Source: Rhizophagus irregularis
Taxonomy: Eukaryota > Glomeromycota > Glomeromycetes > Glomerales > Glomeraceae
Assembly (NCBI RefSeq): GCF_026210795.1
Contig: NC_089431.1
Coordinates: 5,208,001-5,272,000, forward strand
Direction of reading: 5' to 3'
Length of the DNA: 64,000 nucleotides
Shown: positions 45,759 to 56,585 of the stretch, piece after piece
Layout: every line of letters starts with the position of its first letter
Position numbering within the stretch: the first letter of the stretch is position 1
Translations under genes and position numbers: made by a program
Notes under the pieces: generated by a model
What the model was told of the DNA's origin: nothing
Seen by the model: only the letters and a program-made list of their open reading frames with translations
The model's database searches: none

Positions 45759-47240
45759 CTATACAATTTGAAATACTTCGAATTCTTCTATAATAAATTG
45801 ATCTGTAGTTTCTCTAATCGATTTTTCATAACAAGTAATTCTACAAACATTACCATTATAATTGCCCAATATAATAAGGTCATTGCTAAACTTTGGGCCA
45901 CTAAGAGATTCATTAAATATAGCTCTATTTTCATTTGTTACACGGCTCAAGATATGATTTTCAATTCTATCATTATTGTTAAAAGAGAATATAAAACTGT
46001 CTTTAGTAACGCTATGACTTTTATCTGATTTCCATTCAGTTGGATTATATCCTCCAAGAATTTCGTTACTATCTTTCACTTTAACAATTATTACTGTGCG
46101 TGAATGATTATCACAAATTTCATGAAATTTTTCTCGTGTAAGTCCATCACGAGATCCACGAAATAATAATTTAAATTCATATTGAGTGATTAACTTATCT
46201 GTAATTTCTAATCTATCAATCCACTTCAAGATTAATTCAACATGCTGATACATTATAATTTTTGAATCAACAGTTCTTAATTTAATTTCCCTTATACGAG
46301 GATTTGATTTATTAATCGGCTTACTATTAGGATCAGAAATACTTAGAAATGTTTTTAATAATTCTGTATCCAATTCTTTGGGTAGAATTTCTCTATAAGG
46401 AAATACTTTTTCTAAAAATTCTTTTGAAGTTAAATTATAAAATCTGATAAATGGAATAAATTGTTGTAAAGTGTTTTTTAAAATTTTAAAATCGTCATTT
46501 GAATGATTTGTAATATCATGGGAAAGTTCAGGATTTTGAGCAAGTCCCCATCTAAGAACTTGTTCCCAAATTTGAACTTCACTCATTTGAAGGTTATCAC
46601 TTTGAATAATTGAAATTAAAAGTTTTTCTGAAACTGAAGAGAAATTTGGAGATTTGAATATCTTATCTGGTTCCTTTGTCATTAAGTCAGTACAATATTT
46701 TTGAAGATCCAAGAACGAATTATTTTCGAAACTTGTTTGATGAATGAAATCAAAATTTTGTTCCATCCAATTTGTTTTATTTTCAATCAAAAAAGATTGT
46801 AAATATATAATTAATTCCTGAAGGCTAAGTTCACTTGCAGCGATTAAGATTTTAATTATATCCGAGGCATCATCATATTCTTTCAAAGAAACTCCTCCTC
46901 CATAAATATATCTAAATTAAAAAAAAAAATGAATATTCGGAAAATTTATTAAACAATGACAATCATTTTACAATTATTTATACCTTAAAATTATTTGAAA
47001 AATCTCAGGTGAAATATTCGGTAATTTGATATGTGATAAAGTTCCATCATTCTTCTTTTTATTAGTTGATAAAATTCTTTGCAAGTAAGGAGAACGGTAG
47101 TGTAAAATAACCATATGAGCACGAAAGACCTTTACATTTGGATCATTACCAACTTCAATAGTAACATCATAATATTCTTCATCATTCAAAATTTCAAGTA
47201 AATTTTGTGATAACTTTGGTAAAAATTTCTTGTCGTCCAT
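45759..47240 (-). CDS. BTB-BACK-TLDc protein, minus-strand copy C
   Basis: Exons 47240-46984 and 46911-45759 on the minus strand give 469 residues. BTB starts MDDKKFLPKLSQ with FRAHMVIL. BACK and the SDPNSKP linker follow, then TLDc with GGYNPTEW (Ile replaced by Thr) and DSFIFSF, ending EVFQIV. The insert DDAS after KEYD adds one codon relative to copies B and D. The acceptor is ATTTAG|ATATATT, a variant of the usual TAG|GTATATT, without changing the frame. Upstream promoter block and flank match copy B. Confidence 0.9.
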
Positions 47241-47310
47241 TTTTATAAAATAGTTAACGGAAAGGAAAGAAAAAAAATTAAGCCAAATTTGTAAAAATGA
47301 TCAAACCTTA

Positions 47311-47347
47311 AACCTTATATTAATTGGTTTGTTGTGCTCTGTGCAAC
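47311..47347 (-). promoter_or_regulatory. Putative core promoter of copy C
   Basis: On the minus strand GTTGCACAGAGCAC is followed by AATATAAGGT, about 71 bases before the start codon; same arrangement as copies A, B, D and E. Confidence 0.6.
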
Positions 47348-48805
47348 ATTAAATTTAATTGACTGTATATGGAATGCGTCGATCGTCAAATGTGCGCAGC
47401 TCATGATGTATTGATGTTTTCCAATTTTGCTTGCGTCAATTTTTATTTTCCTACCATGTTTTTTTGTATTATGTACGTCTAAAATCTTAATTTAAGTCGC
47501 TATTAAATACTTGGCCAGGGTTAACGAAAGCTAGTGAAATTTTTAAAAGTTTTAATTCTCATCGAGATATACGGGTTTTTTAGTACCAATTTATTTATCA
47601 ATACATCATATTTAATCATTAGGGTACTAGTATGCTACTAAAAGGGGATTTCTCCATAACTTCACAATAAAAATAAATTTAGTTCATTCTGATTTAAATT
47701 TTTTCCTGCATTCACATTAATCCAAAAATAACAAATTATCACATTTAACATTTACTATGTATATTCTTTATCTTTTGACGTAATTTTCGAGTAAGTTTAT
47801 TTATCACCTATCATAGCGATGCATAGCCTCTGGGAATAATTACATAATTCTAGCCAAAATTAATACATGTGACATTTAAAGAGTGTGAAAAATAGATTTT
47901 TACAACAAAAAAATTTTTAGGTCCCAAACCGAAATACATATGAAAAATGAAAAAGTGAGGGTGACAAACATATGGGCTAATCCGACTCACCAACCAAATG
48001 TCACATGAGAATAAGTGTGACAATATCGAACCAATCGAATTTAGTGTAACAAACGAAAAAAAAATCAAAAAAAAATATTTCGAACGCTTCTTTTATGTAA
48101 TAAAACCATTATAAAATACCGTCAAAAATAAAGAATAACCCTTAAAAATATGCTGTTTATTATATAAATTATTATAAATACATATAATATACAATAATTA
48201 CAATAATTATTAAACAATAATGCCTAAAAAATAAAAATAAACCTATTAATATATTTAAAAAAAGTTTTACAGCGTAAACTGCTGTTTAAAATGCCTTAAT
48301 AAACGTAATAATGTGCAAATAATGTTATAAAAATAGAGCACATTATACTAACTTTAACATGTCACATATTTACAACATCCAATAGGAAAACGATTCCCGA
48401 CGATTCCCCACCATATTGTTTTTTTGTAGAAAGCTTATCTAAGTTTATTTTATTTGCAGATCATCACAAATTTCATATATATTCCGCAATTATATCACCT
48501 GATCATTAATTAATGAAATGAGTCCATATGAAAGGGTAATAATGACATCGCACGTGCGATGAATAAATTATGTCATTTTTTAATGTAATTTATTACACAT
48601 GTGTATATAAAACATAATAAAAAATTATTATCACAAAAACGACATGGATCACTATTATCAAATCATTTATTTCACTTACAATTTTTAAGTATAAAAATAA
48701 TGTTAAATACAAATCTTATAGCTTGGAAAGAATTTATTTCGATTAATAATATGCGTTAAATACAGTGAACTAATTCTATCATTGTTACGAATTTAAATAC
48801 CAATC
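47348..48805. other. Spacer without a gene
   Basis: The first 350 bases are flank shared with copy B (CGATCGTCAAATGTGCGCAGC and the block at 47500-47690). The remainder is AT-rich. An open frame at 47850-48068 lacks domains. Confidence 0.4.
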
Positions 48806-50301
48806 CTATACAATTTGAAATACTTCGAATTCTTCTATAGTAAATTGATTTGTAGTTCTTCTAATCGGCTTTTCATAATAACTTTTTTTGCAACAATTAC
48901 CACTGTACATGCCCAATATTATAAGATCATTGTTACCAAATTTTGGACCACTATGAGGATCATTAAATATAGCATTTCCTTTATCCTTTACGCGACTTAA
49001 AATATGGTTATCAATTCTATTATTGTGAAATGAGAATATAAAACTATCTTCAGCAGCCATAAAACCACCCTCATATTTCCATTCAATTGGATTATATCCT
49101 CCAAGAATTTCGTTACTATCTTTCACTTTAACGATTGTTACTGTACGTGAATGATTATCACAAATTTTATGAAATCTATCTTGTTTAAATCCATCACGAG
49201 ATCCACGAAATAATAAATTAAATTCATACGAAGAAGTTAACTTATCTGTACTTTCTAACTTATCGACCCACTTTAAAATCAATTCAGCATATTGATACGT
49301 TATAATATTTGAATCGACAGTTATTGATTTAATTCCTTTAGTTATACGAGGTTTTAATTCAACATTTGGTTTACTGTTGGGATCCGAAAGATTCAAGTAA
49401 GTTTTTAATAAATCTTTATATAATTCCTTTGGTAAAATTCTTTTATAAGGTAATACTCTATCTGTAAATTCTTTAGATGTGAAATCGTAAAATCTAATAA
49501 AAGGAATAACTTGTTGCAAAGTATTTTTTAAAGTATTAAAATCATCCTTTGAATAATTTGTAAAGCTAGATGGAAGTTCAGGATTTTGAGCAAGTCCCCA
49601 ATTAAGTATATGTTCCCAAATTTGAATTTCACTTAATTGGAGGTTATCATTTTGAATAATTGAAATTAAAAGTTTTTCTGGAATTGAAGAAAATTTCGGT
49701 GATTTGAAAATTATATCTGGTTCTTTGGTCATTAAATCAGTGCAATATTTTTGAAGTTCCATTAATGAATCATTTTCAAAACTCGTTTGATAAACGAAAT
49801 CAAAATTTTTCTCCATCCAATTTGCTTCATTTTCGATCAAAAAGGATTGTAAGTAAATGATTAATTCCTGAAGATTAAGTTCACTGGCAGCAATAATGGT
49901 TCTAATTATGTCTGAAGTATCATAATCTTTCAAGGAAAGTCTTCCCCCATAAATATACCTAAATTAAAAACAAAATAATAATAAATATTAATAAAATATA
50001 ATAAAAAAAAACGTCAAATTATTTTATAAAGTAATTCTTCATACCTTAAAATAATTTGAAAGATTTCAGGCAAAATATTTGGTAATTTGATATGTGATAA
50101 GGTTCCATCATTCTCCTTTTTATTAGTTGACAAAATTCTTTGCAAGTAAGGAGAACGATGATGTAAAATAACCATATGAGCACGAAAGACCTTTACATTT
50201 GGATCATTACCAACTTCAATTGTAACGTCGTAATATTCTTCATCATTCAAAATTTCAAGTAAATTTTGTGATAACTTTGGCAAAAACTTGATATCGTCCA
50301 T
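48806..50301 (-). CDS. BTB-BACK-TLDc protein, minus-strand copy D
   Basis: Exons 50301-50045 and 49958-48806 on the minus strand give 469 residues. BTB starts MDDIKFLPKLSQ with FRAHMVIL. BACK contains the family IQIWEHILNWGLAQNPEL segment. The SDPNSKP linker and a TLDc domain with GGYNPIEW and DSFIFSF follow. Its first exon and intron sequence are closest to copy B (both start MDDIKF and both introns carry AATATAATAAAAAACG-like sequence), while B and C share upstream DNA, so the order of duplication is not simple. The C-terminus EVFQIV is intact. Confidence 0.9.
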
Positions 50302-50366
50302 TTAATAATTTTAAACGTTAAAAAAAAAAAAGAAAAAAAATCAATCCATATTTGTAAATGTTCAAG

Positions 50367-50396
50367 CCCTTATACATTTATTTTGTTCTGTGCGAC
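50367..50396 (-). promoter_or_regulatory. Putative core promoter of copy D
   Basis: On the minus strand GTCGCACAGAAC is followed by GTATAAGGG, 66 bases before the start codon, matching the pattern of the other minus-strand copies with one change in the upstream block. Confidence 0.5.
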
Positions 50397-50587
50397 TTAA
50401 ATTTCAATAAAGCCAAATCTAGTGTGCATCATGTGCATCATAAATTCGTTACACACAAGATGCAATGCTTATACTTACTACTCTTACTACTTTTACGTCC
50501 CTCTAAGTTTACTCAACTTAATATAATTTTCATTTTTTATTTTTAAAAAAAATTCTTTAACAATTCGTAATAAATTTAACCGAAATA

Positions 50588-51755
50588 ATGGGTAATGTTG
50601 TTGCAGCGCTTTCTGCTATTGATAATGTATTTTGTGATTTGAATTTTTTTTCTTTTTTTTTTGAAATTAACAATTTTATTAACATTATTTGGTTAAGATG
50701 TCTACTTTTTGGATATAGTATCAGTTAGTAATTTATTCATTCATTTATTTTTTTCGAAGAAAAAAAAATAAATTTTTACGATATTAAAATGTTGATCTTT
50801 TTTCTCACATGTTAATGCCATATCTGGAGTTCTTACTATGCCTTATTTTCGTAAAGAATTCCCTAATAATTCCCTTTTGGACCTGCAAAAGAAGAATCAA
50901 TTGTGCCATCGCTTTTAGCAGGATGGTTTTTTGGCATGACAATTGAGGCGCAGTAATTCCGATATGTTCTCTTATTTTTCGTGATTTATAGGAGTTTCAC
51001 TTGCGTCAGGATATTCGTTTGATAAAATTGATAGAAAGTACTCAATTCTTGTCGGATTTTATACTGTGTTTGTTATCGGTGGTATTTTGCAAGCAACTTC
51101 TACGATATTTGCTCAAATGTACGGGGAAGAATTGTTGCTAGTTGGGCGAGTATATGAAGATCCCTACGTAACAAGCATTAGAAATTATATTTTGATATGA
51201 TAAGTAGTAATTGAATTAATGTAGCTACATAGTATTTATTTATTCGTATTTATAAACTAAAAAATGATTTCCTTATAAATTTAAAGCATCAATCCGAAAT
51301 TAACTCAAAAAAAATTTGTGGACGTCTGGTATCTCTTCAACAATAATCGATTACTATAGGGTAATTTTTTATATATATTTTTTATTTTTATATAAATGTA
51401 TTACAACTTTTGTCTTTTTATTTATTTTTAATTTTTCTTTTTTTTTAGGATTGCAATTTCATTTGGATCGATTATGCTACATCCATATCAATAATGAAGA
51501 GTTTATTAATTCTTAGTTAATAAATAATGATTTTTATATTCTTCTCTTTTAATCACATACTTGAAGGTTGTTTTTTTCTTATCATTGTGCTATGTATTTT
51601 CTCATTTAAAAGTTATTATAGGACCATTTTTTTATTCCATTTTCACCACATTGGTTAGTTGTTCAAAGATCGTGATGAAGAAGCATTAATAATATTAGCA
51701 AGCTTACGATCCGAAGGAGATAAAAATGCAACAGCTGTAACAAGAAGAATATAAC
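50588..51755 (+). pseudogene. Decayed MFS sugar transporter
   Basis: Pieces of a sugar-porter-type major facilitator appear in the expected order on the plus strand. These are MGNVVAALSAIDNVFCDL, then PSLLAGWFFGM and GVSLASGYSFDKIDRKYSIL (the loop 2-3 region with D-R-K). Next come VFVIGGILQATSTIFAQM, GRLVSLQQ-stop-SITIG, an intron-like GTAATT...TTTTTAG, IAISFGSIMLH, and IPFSPHWLV then DRDEEALIILASLRSEGD. Stops and frame changes interrupt it and the second half of the transporter is missing. PESP/PFSPRWL and GRLVSLQQW are hallmark segments of this family. It is clearly non-functional. Confidence 0.75.
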
Positions 51756-52362
51756 CAAGCACCTTTATACGATCAAACTACCTTTTTATTACAATTATTA
51801 TTATAACTCCCTTAATACAGCAATCAGTAGATTGCGTGCACAATCATTACTATAATTATGTAAGGTACAAAATTATTATAATCCTTTACATCAATAACGT
51901 TTAAGGTATTGTGAAAGACGTATTTATGTAACAATAATAAAGGATTTACGTGATATTATAACTGAATAATAATTATTATTATATGAAAAAGATATTTGCA
52001 ATTTGGATTGGCACTCGTGTAATCAAGTCAAAATTGAGGTTACGTGATCATACTAATTGCTTTGTGTGCTTTTAGTAAAAATTACAGACATTTCTTTTAT
52101 CTTGTACTTTGACTTGAATTCTGATTAAAGTGATCGTTCTCACTCTATTAACTTATGTCTCTTCATATAATTAAAAACAAAGCTTACAATTACTATGTAA
52201 TGCACAATGGTCATATAAAATTTTACTTGTATATAAATGTTTTAGCTATATATATTCAATATAAAAAAAATATTATACCACATCAAAAAGTAGTTGTAAA
52301 TTATGTCACTATTACCTATGCTGTGGCGCAGTAGTCACATGAAAATCTAGGTGATCGCAACT
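51756..52362. other. Spacer without a gene
   Basis: AT-rich. TGGCGCAGTAGTCACATG at 52324-52341, just before repeat copy C, faintly resembles a polymerase III A-box, but no B-box or tRNA fold could be confirmed. Confidence 0.3.
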
Positions 52363-52713
52363 TGGAAAACGGTAACCGTTAAAGTCTGTTGCGTTTATTT
52401 ACTCACGAAAAATAGCAAATTCAGTGTTACAAAAAAAAAAGAGGATTTTAGAAAATTGTTGTTTAAATTTGAATGTTAAAAATTTCTTCAACGTGATAAT
52501 TTTAAGAATGTTATTATGGAAAAGCTTTGCACAAATTATTTATTTAGTTATGTTTATATGAAATCAATTAATAAATTAATAAAGTGAACAAATCGATTTA
52601 TGACTTATCAGTTATGTAATATTTGTTGTTGACTTAGCAAAGTCTTTTAAATAAAATCTTGTTGTCACCTGATCGCCACGTTATGTTGAGGTGCAGCAAC
52701 ATTGATCGGGGGG
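52363..52713 (+). repeat. Dispersed repeat family R, full-length copy (C)
   Basis: It starts GGAAAACGGTAACCGTTAAAG and ends in the CACCTGATCG...TGATCGG core followed by a G-run and AAGGGAAAGGGAAA. Compared with copy A it has an insertion of about 40 bases near 52545-52600 (AAATCAATTAATAAATTAAT). The purine tail is short and no AC tract follows. Confidence 0.65.
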
Positions 52714-52853
52714 AAGGGAAAGGGAAAAATGAATAAGAAATAACAAATAATACTATCTATTATAATATTTTCCATTCTTTGTAAGTATATATTTATCCCC
52801 ACACACATGGTACCTTATAGAATCCTTACTATAAAACGCTGCACCACAATACC

Positions 52854-53433
52854 TTAGGTTATTACAAAAATAACTCTTCCACTTGAGACCCCAAAACTAG
52901 CCCTCCATTCCATATCCTCTATGGTCTGCTCATATGTAGGTGGTGGTGCATCTGGTACACCCTCACCGTCATTATTAGTATTACCTATAATTAACAAATA
53001 TTCATAAGTGTCTGCAGCCACCAGTATACATATGTCATCATTGAGAGTTCACCAAATCTATACAACTGGAATGGCAAACTATCAACCTGACTATAACAGT
53101 TTACTATCCGGAAGACTTTCAGCTGTAACCTTGGATGCACCAAGCATGTCTCATGCGAGGCGTGAACCCTGCGGTGCGCACCTACTCATACGTCCATCCA
53201 GCAAACAGTTTACCATCCGGAAGACTTTCAGCTGTAACCTTGAATGCACCAAGCATGTCTCATGCGAGGCGTGAACCCTGCAGTGCGCACCTACTCATAC
53301 GTCCATCCGGCAAACTAGTTAATTTATACGTACCACATAATGCCCTAAAGTTTTGATAAGCTAGACCTCTATTGTAAATAGCTATCAGATTATCCTGGGA
53401 TTGTCCTTTAGACGATTTCTTATGTCGTGGCAT
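52854..53433 (-). CDS. Small two-exon protein with basic N-terminus and PPxY motif, unknown function
   Basis: Exons 53433-53334 and 53011-52854 on the minus strand join in frame (TGTG|GTACGT ... CTGCAG|ACACT) to 85 residues. The product begins MPRHKKSSKGQSQDN, continues with AIYNRGLAYQNF, passes the junction as CDTYEYLLIIG, and contains the acidic then proline-rich GEGVPDAPPPTYEQ. The PPPTY matches the PPxY ligand of WW domains. Frame continuity across canonical splice sites and a non-repetitive sequence support a real gene, but I do not recognise the family. The 322-base intron is GC-richer than its surroundings and contains a 109-base tandem duplication. An unspliced reading would stop after 46 codons. 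Confidence 0.5.
53098..53315. repeat. Two tandem 109-base units inside an intron
   Basis: A unit of 109 bases starting AGTTTAC(T/C)ATCCGGAAGAC is present twice, at 53098-53206 and 53207-53315, with only a few differences (for example TTGGATGCACC against TTGAATGCACC). The length is not a multiple of three. Local GC content is clearly above the AT-rich background. Overlapping plus-strand frames across it are repeats of each other and are not considered genes. Confidence 0.8.
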
Positions 53434-53897
53434 TTGGGTGAAGTTGAATTTTTGTATAATAAAAATTTATTTTGTAAAATTTTTCGTATCATAAAAATTT
53501 ATTTCATAAAATTTTTCGTATCATAAAAATTTATTTCATAAAATTTTTTCGTATTGAAAAAATTATTTGGATATTTAAGACCTTTTTATATATTTTTTTG
53601 TTGTACAAACTTTTTATAAATAAATACACGAAAACGCGAAAAATAATCAGTTTTTCGCGCCTATTAAATAAAATCAACTCAGATAGTCTAATCTTCCAGT
53701 TTCCCACGGGTTTACACATGAAACGCAGAAAAAATCTTTAATACACATGAAAATGTGACTCATTATGATTATATTAATAAATATTATGTAATCCATAGTA
53801 AACATACAGTATACAAACTATTTGATTTAATATCAATTGCGCCACACAAGAAAACTTATTAAAGGATTAATCTATAATTTATCAAAATATAGTTGAT

Positions 53898-54678
53898 TAG
53901 TGCTCCGAATGATACGAGTCAACCCGGGTTAATTTGATCCGACTCGACTTTTAAATCGGGTCGGTACTAACGATTTTTAATGACCCGTGATCCGCATGAC
54001 CCGCATGACCTGACCCGCCAGGTCGGGTTATAAATTTCCTTGACCCGGGTTTGACCCGGATCGACCCGGATGTTTTTAATTCTGGGAAAATTATAATTTT
54101 GGCCAAAATTAAGCCAAGAATTAGTTTTAACAAATATTAACATAGCTTAATCAGAAAAATAAAAAAATTAACCTTTGGCTTTAGAGAATAATATTTTTCT
54201 GATAGCTTTAGAATTCCAATTTATCTTTGATTTGAATATCTGCTAATTATTTTGCCTAATTCTTTGACTTTTATTATATTAAACCAGGTTCAAAATTCGT
54301 ATTTTTAATTTTGTTTTATTTAATTAGTCTAGGAGAAAATAAGAGCTAGTGTTACATGTTTTGTATAACCATTCATGATACAAATTTCAGGTGGCTACTA
54401 GTGGTTAATCACTAAGTTGCCTTTTTTTCAAATAAAAAAAATTAATTTTGTTATTATTATAAGAAAATCTCACATAATATAACTGATAAGTTAGTACCCA
54501 TTTTACTTAAATGTTCGGGTCTAACCCAGGTTACACGAGTTAAATTATACTCGGTCGAGTCAAGGGTCAGGTTACGAAAATATGAGACCCGAATAAATAC
54601 GAGTCTTATATTTTTTTATTCAGATCGGGTCGAATATTTCCTCAAAACCCGACCCGACTTGACCCGGTAGGAGCACTA
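53898..54678. mobile_element. hAT-type MITE, 781 bp
   Basis: Inverted termini TAGTGCTCC / GGAGCACTA are flanked by a perfect 8-bp direct repeat TAGTTGAT (53890-53897 and 54679-54686), diagnostic for hAT insertions. Both subterminal regions are packed with GACCCG/CGGGTC words (about a dozen on the left, several on the right), probably ancestral transposase binding sites, around an AT-rich centre without coding capacity. Intact ends and duplication suggest a fairly young insertion. A 60-codon frame at 53951-54133 runs through the repeat words only. Confidence 0.88.
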
Positions 54679-54920
54679 TAGTTGATCATGATTTATGATT
54701 AACTCGAGTCAAATATATATCATCAGAGAAAATTTTCCTACTTTTCCAAACCTGTACATTCGTGCTTCTCTCCATATAATACTTAACTCACTCATAATAT
54801 AAGTCTCTTATGATTACACTGAATTACCGTTTTCAAAATGATAACATTGTAAAGTGTCTATGCAATATTCTCTAAAATTGTTTAACGAGGCGTTTTACTT
54901 CTATTACAAAGAAAAGAAAA

Positions 54921-55777
54921 TATGCACTCGTTTAATAACTCCATGACTGAGGAAGAGTTGAAGATGATTTCGACATTTCCCACTTTTCCGCTCTATCCTT
55001 TAATTAAATGCAATCAATGATTCATGGTAAGTTATGGTGTATTTGTCTCATAGCAGGATAATAGAAAAAATTAAAATATTTTTATGGATAGGGGCGAATA
55101 TGGTACGGAAAATGCAAGAAACGAAAACTTGAACCCTTTCCAAAGAACACGTTTAGGACGAAAAGTCGATATGAAGGGAACGATAAAAAATACTCCAAAT
55201 AAATTTGAAACGAAGTATCTGGTGGTATGACATCATTAGCTAGGCGTTTCTTCTTCATCTCGTGAAAAAATTTTGACGAAGTGAAGCTTGGTATTATGAT
55301 TTGAAAGGATGTCGACATGTAGATGACGATCAAAGGAAAAGTTTGGTAGTCTATGGATGGCTCCAAGTGGGTATGTTCACTTTCACATAAACCTAATATA
55401 CAGATTGTTTATCAGGCTTACTAATTGATACAGTTCATTCAACACAGGGTTTGAATTGAGCTTTTATGCGATGAACTGGTTCGGAGGTCTGTATAGGTTC
55501 GGCTTACTTGACCACTGCATATTACCATCTCAAGAAGATGAATGTGAGTTTTTTGAAGATATATATTGCATATTAAAGGAACTCAATGTATGTTATTTTT
55601 GTCTTACTGTTAAAATTAATCCGTGAATTGTTTGATTAATATAATCTTGTGCAGGTAAAATTATCACAAACTGAAAATTCAGTGAAAGAGCTGTATCGTA
55701 GCAATGTGGGAGGAAAGTGTCACGGAATTAAAAGGGAAAATAGTCCAGTTTTTTATACGTTGTACATTTCTTTCTAG
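54921..55777 (+). pseudogene. Unidentified spliced gene, probably decayed
   Basis: Two exon junctions are convincing: GTGG|GTATGT ... ACACAG|GGTTTG at 55366/55448 and CTCAAT|GTATGT ... GTGCAG|GTAAAA at 55588/55655. Joined, they read KSLVVYGWLQVGFELSFYAM, then NWFGGLYRFGLLDHCILPSQ and EDECEFFEDIYCILKELN, ending shortly after YRSNVGGKCHGIKREN at about 55777. Upstream, MDRGEYGTENARNENLNPFQ (from 55085) and MTEEELKMISTFPTFPLYPL (from 54944) look like earlier parts, but the connections run through stops. I do not know the family. Either the early exons are damaged or introns there are missed. Confidence 0.45.
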
Positions 55778-56585
55778 ATAGTCTGTAAAGCCAAAAATTG
55801 AACATACTGATTTGCTAGTATTATGTAATAATTAATTAAATAATGATATTAGGTCTCTATAATTATGATCAAAGGATAATAGTGAGTATATTCAAGTCTT
55901 TAATTCTTCTGTATGTTATCTTATTGATAAAATTTTAAATCAAATTTAAGAAAGTATATTCGATTTGTCAATGATAAGCATTATACAATATACTAATATA
56001 TTTATAACCTAATTGTAAAATTAACTACTTACTGAATTCTTTCTCATCCACCTCTTTAATATCAATAAACTCATCATTCAAATAGTTAGATAAGAATAAA
56101 TAATGACAAAGAACATAGTTTTTGGATTGAACAAAAGATTATATATTATTCAATAATGTAAAATTTATTTTCATAATACAGTATTATTATTTTCGCCTAA
56201 ATTCGAATTATTCGTTATTGCAACAGTTAATATAAATTTTTTATTGATAATTTATAGATTTAATAATTTTAATAACTTTATTATATAGTAATTATTTAAA
56301 TTACAAACTAAGAATCTTGTTAAACATTTTAACTACTCTAATCTTAGTGTTTAAATAACTTAAAATAAAGTATAAATAAATGATAACAATTTGGAATATA
56401 ATATAATATTGTTTTAATTTATAAAGTCAGTTTAAAATTCATCTAAAGATAAAAAATTAACAAATTAGTGAATTGATTAGTTTTAATAGCTTTAAAAAGA
56501 AACTTATTTATTTAAGAAATTATCATCAGGAATTTCCAGTTCATCTTGTTCTTTTAAAAGAAAATTTGGATTATTATATATTTCG
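55778..56585. other. Spacer and 3' flank of kinase 4
   Basis: AT-rich. The stretch 56270-56520 matches the 3' flank of kinase 3. It still contains a segment encoding EQDELEIPDDNFLNK on the minus strand (around 56508-56560). This corresponds to the conserved end of kinase 3, but it is out of frame with the kinase 4 reading. Confidence 0.5.

Noticed and set aside
45681-46028. 115-codon plus-strand open frame
   Set aside because: It is antisense to the TLDc end of BTB copy C; similar antisense frames exist over copies B and D for the same reason.
52324-52341. tRNA-like A-box before repeat copy C
   Set aside because: No B-box at the right distance, no cloverleaf, and the sequence is absent before copy A.
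53008-53356. Two plus-strand open frames with repeated SGRLSAVTL segments
   Set aside because: They are the two 109-base tandem units read on the other strand of an intron; the repeated unit is not a multiple of three, and the frames have no recognisable domain.
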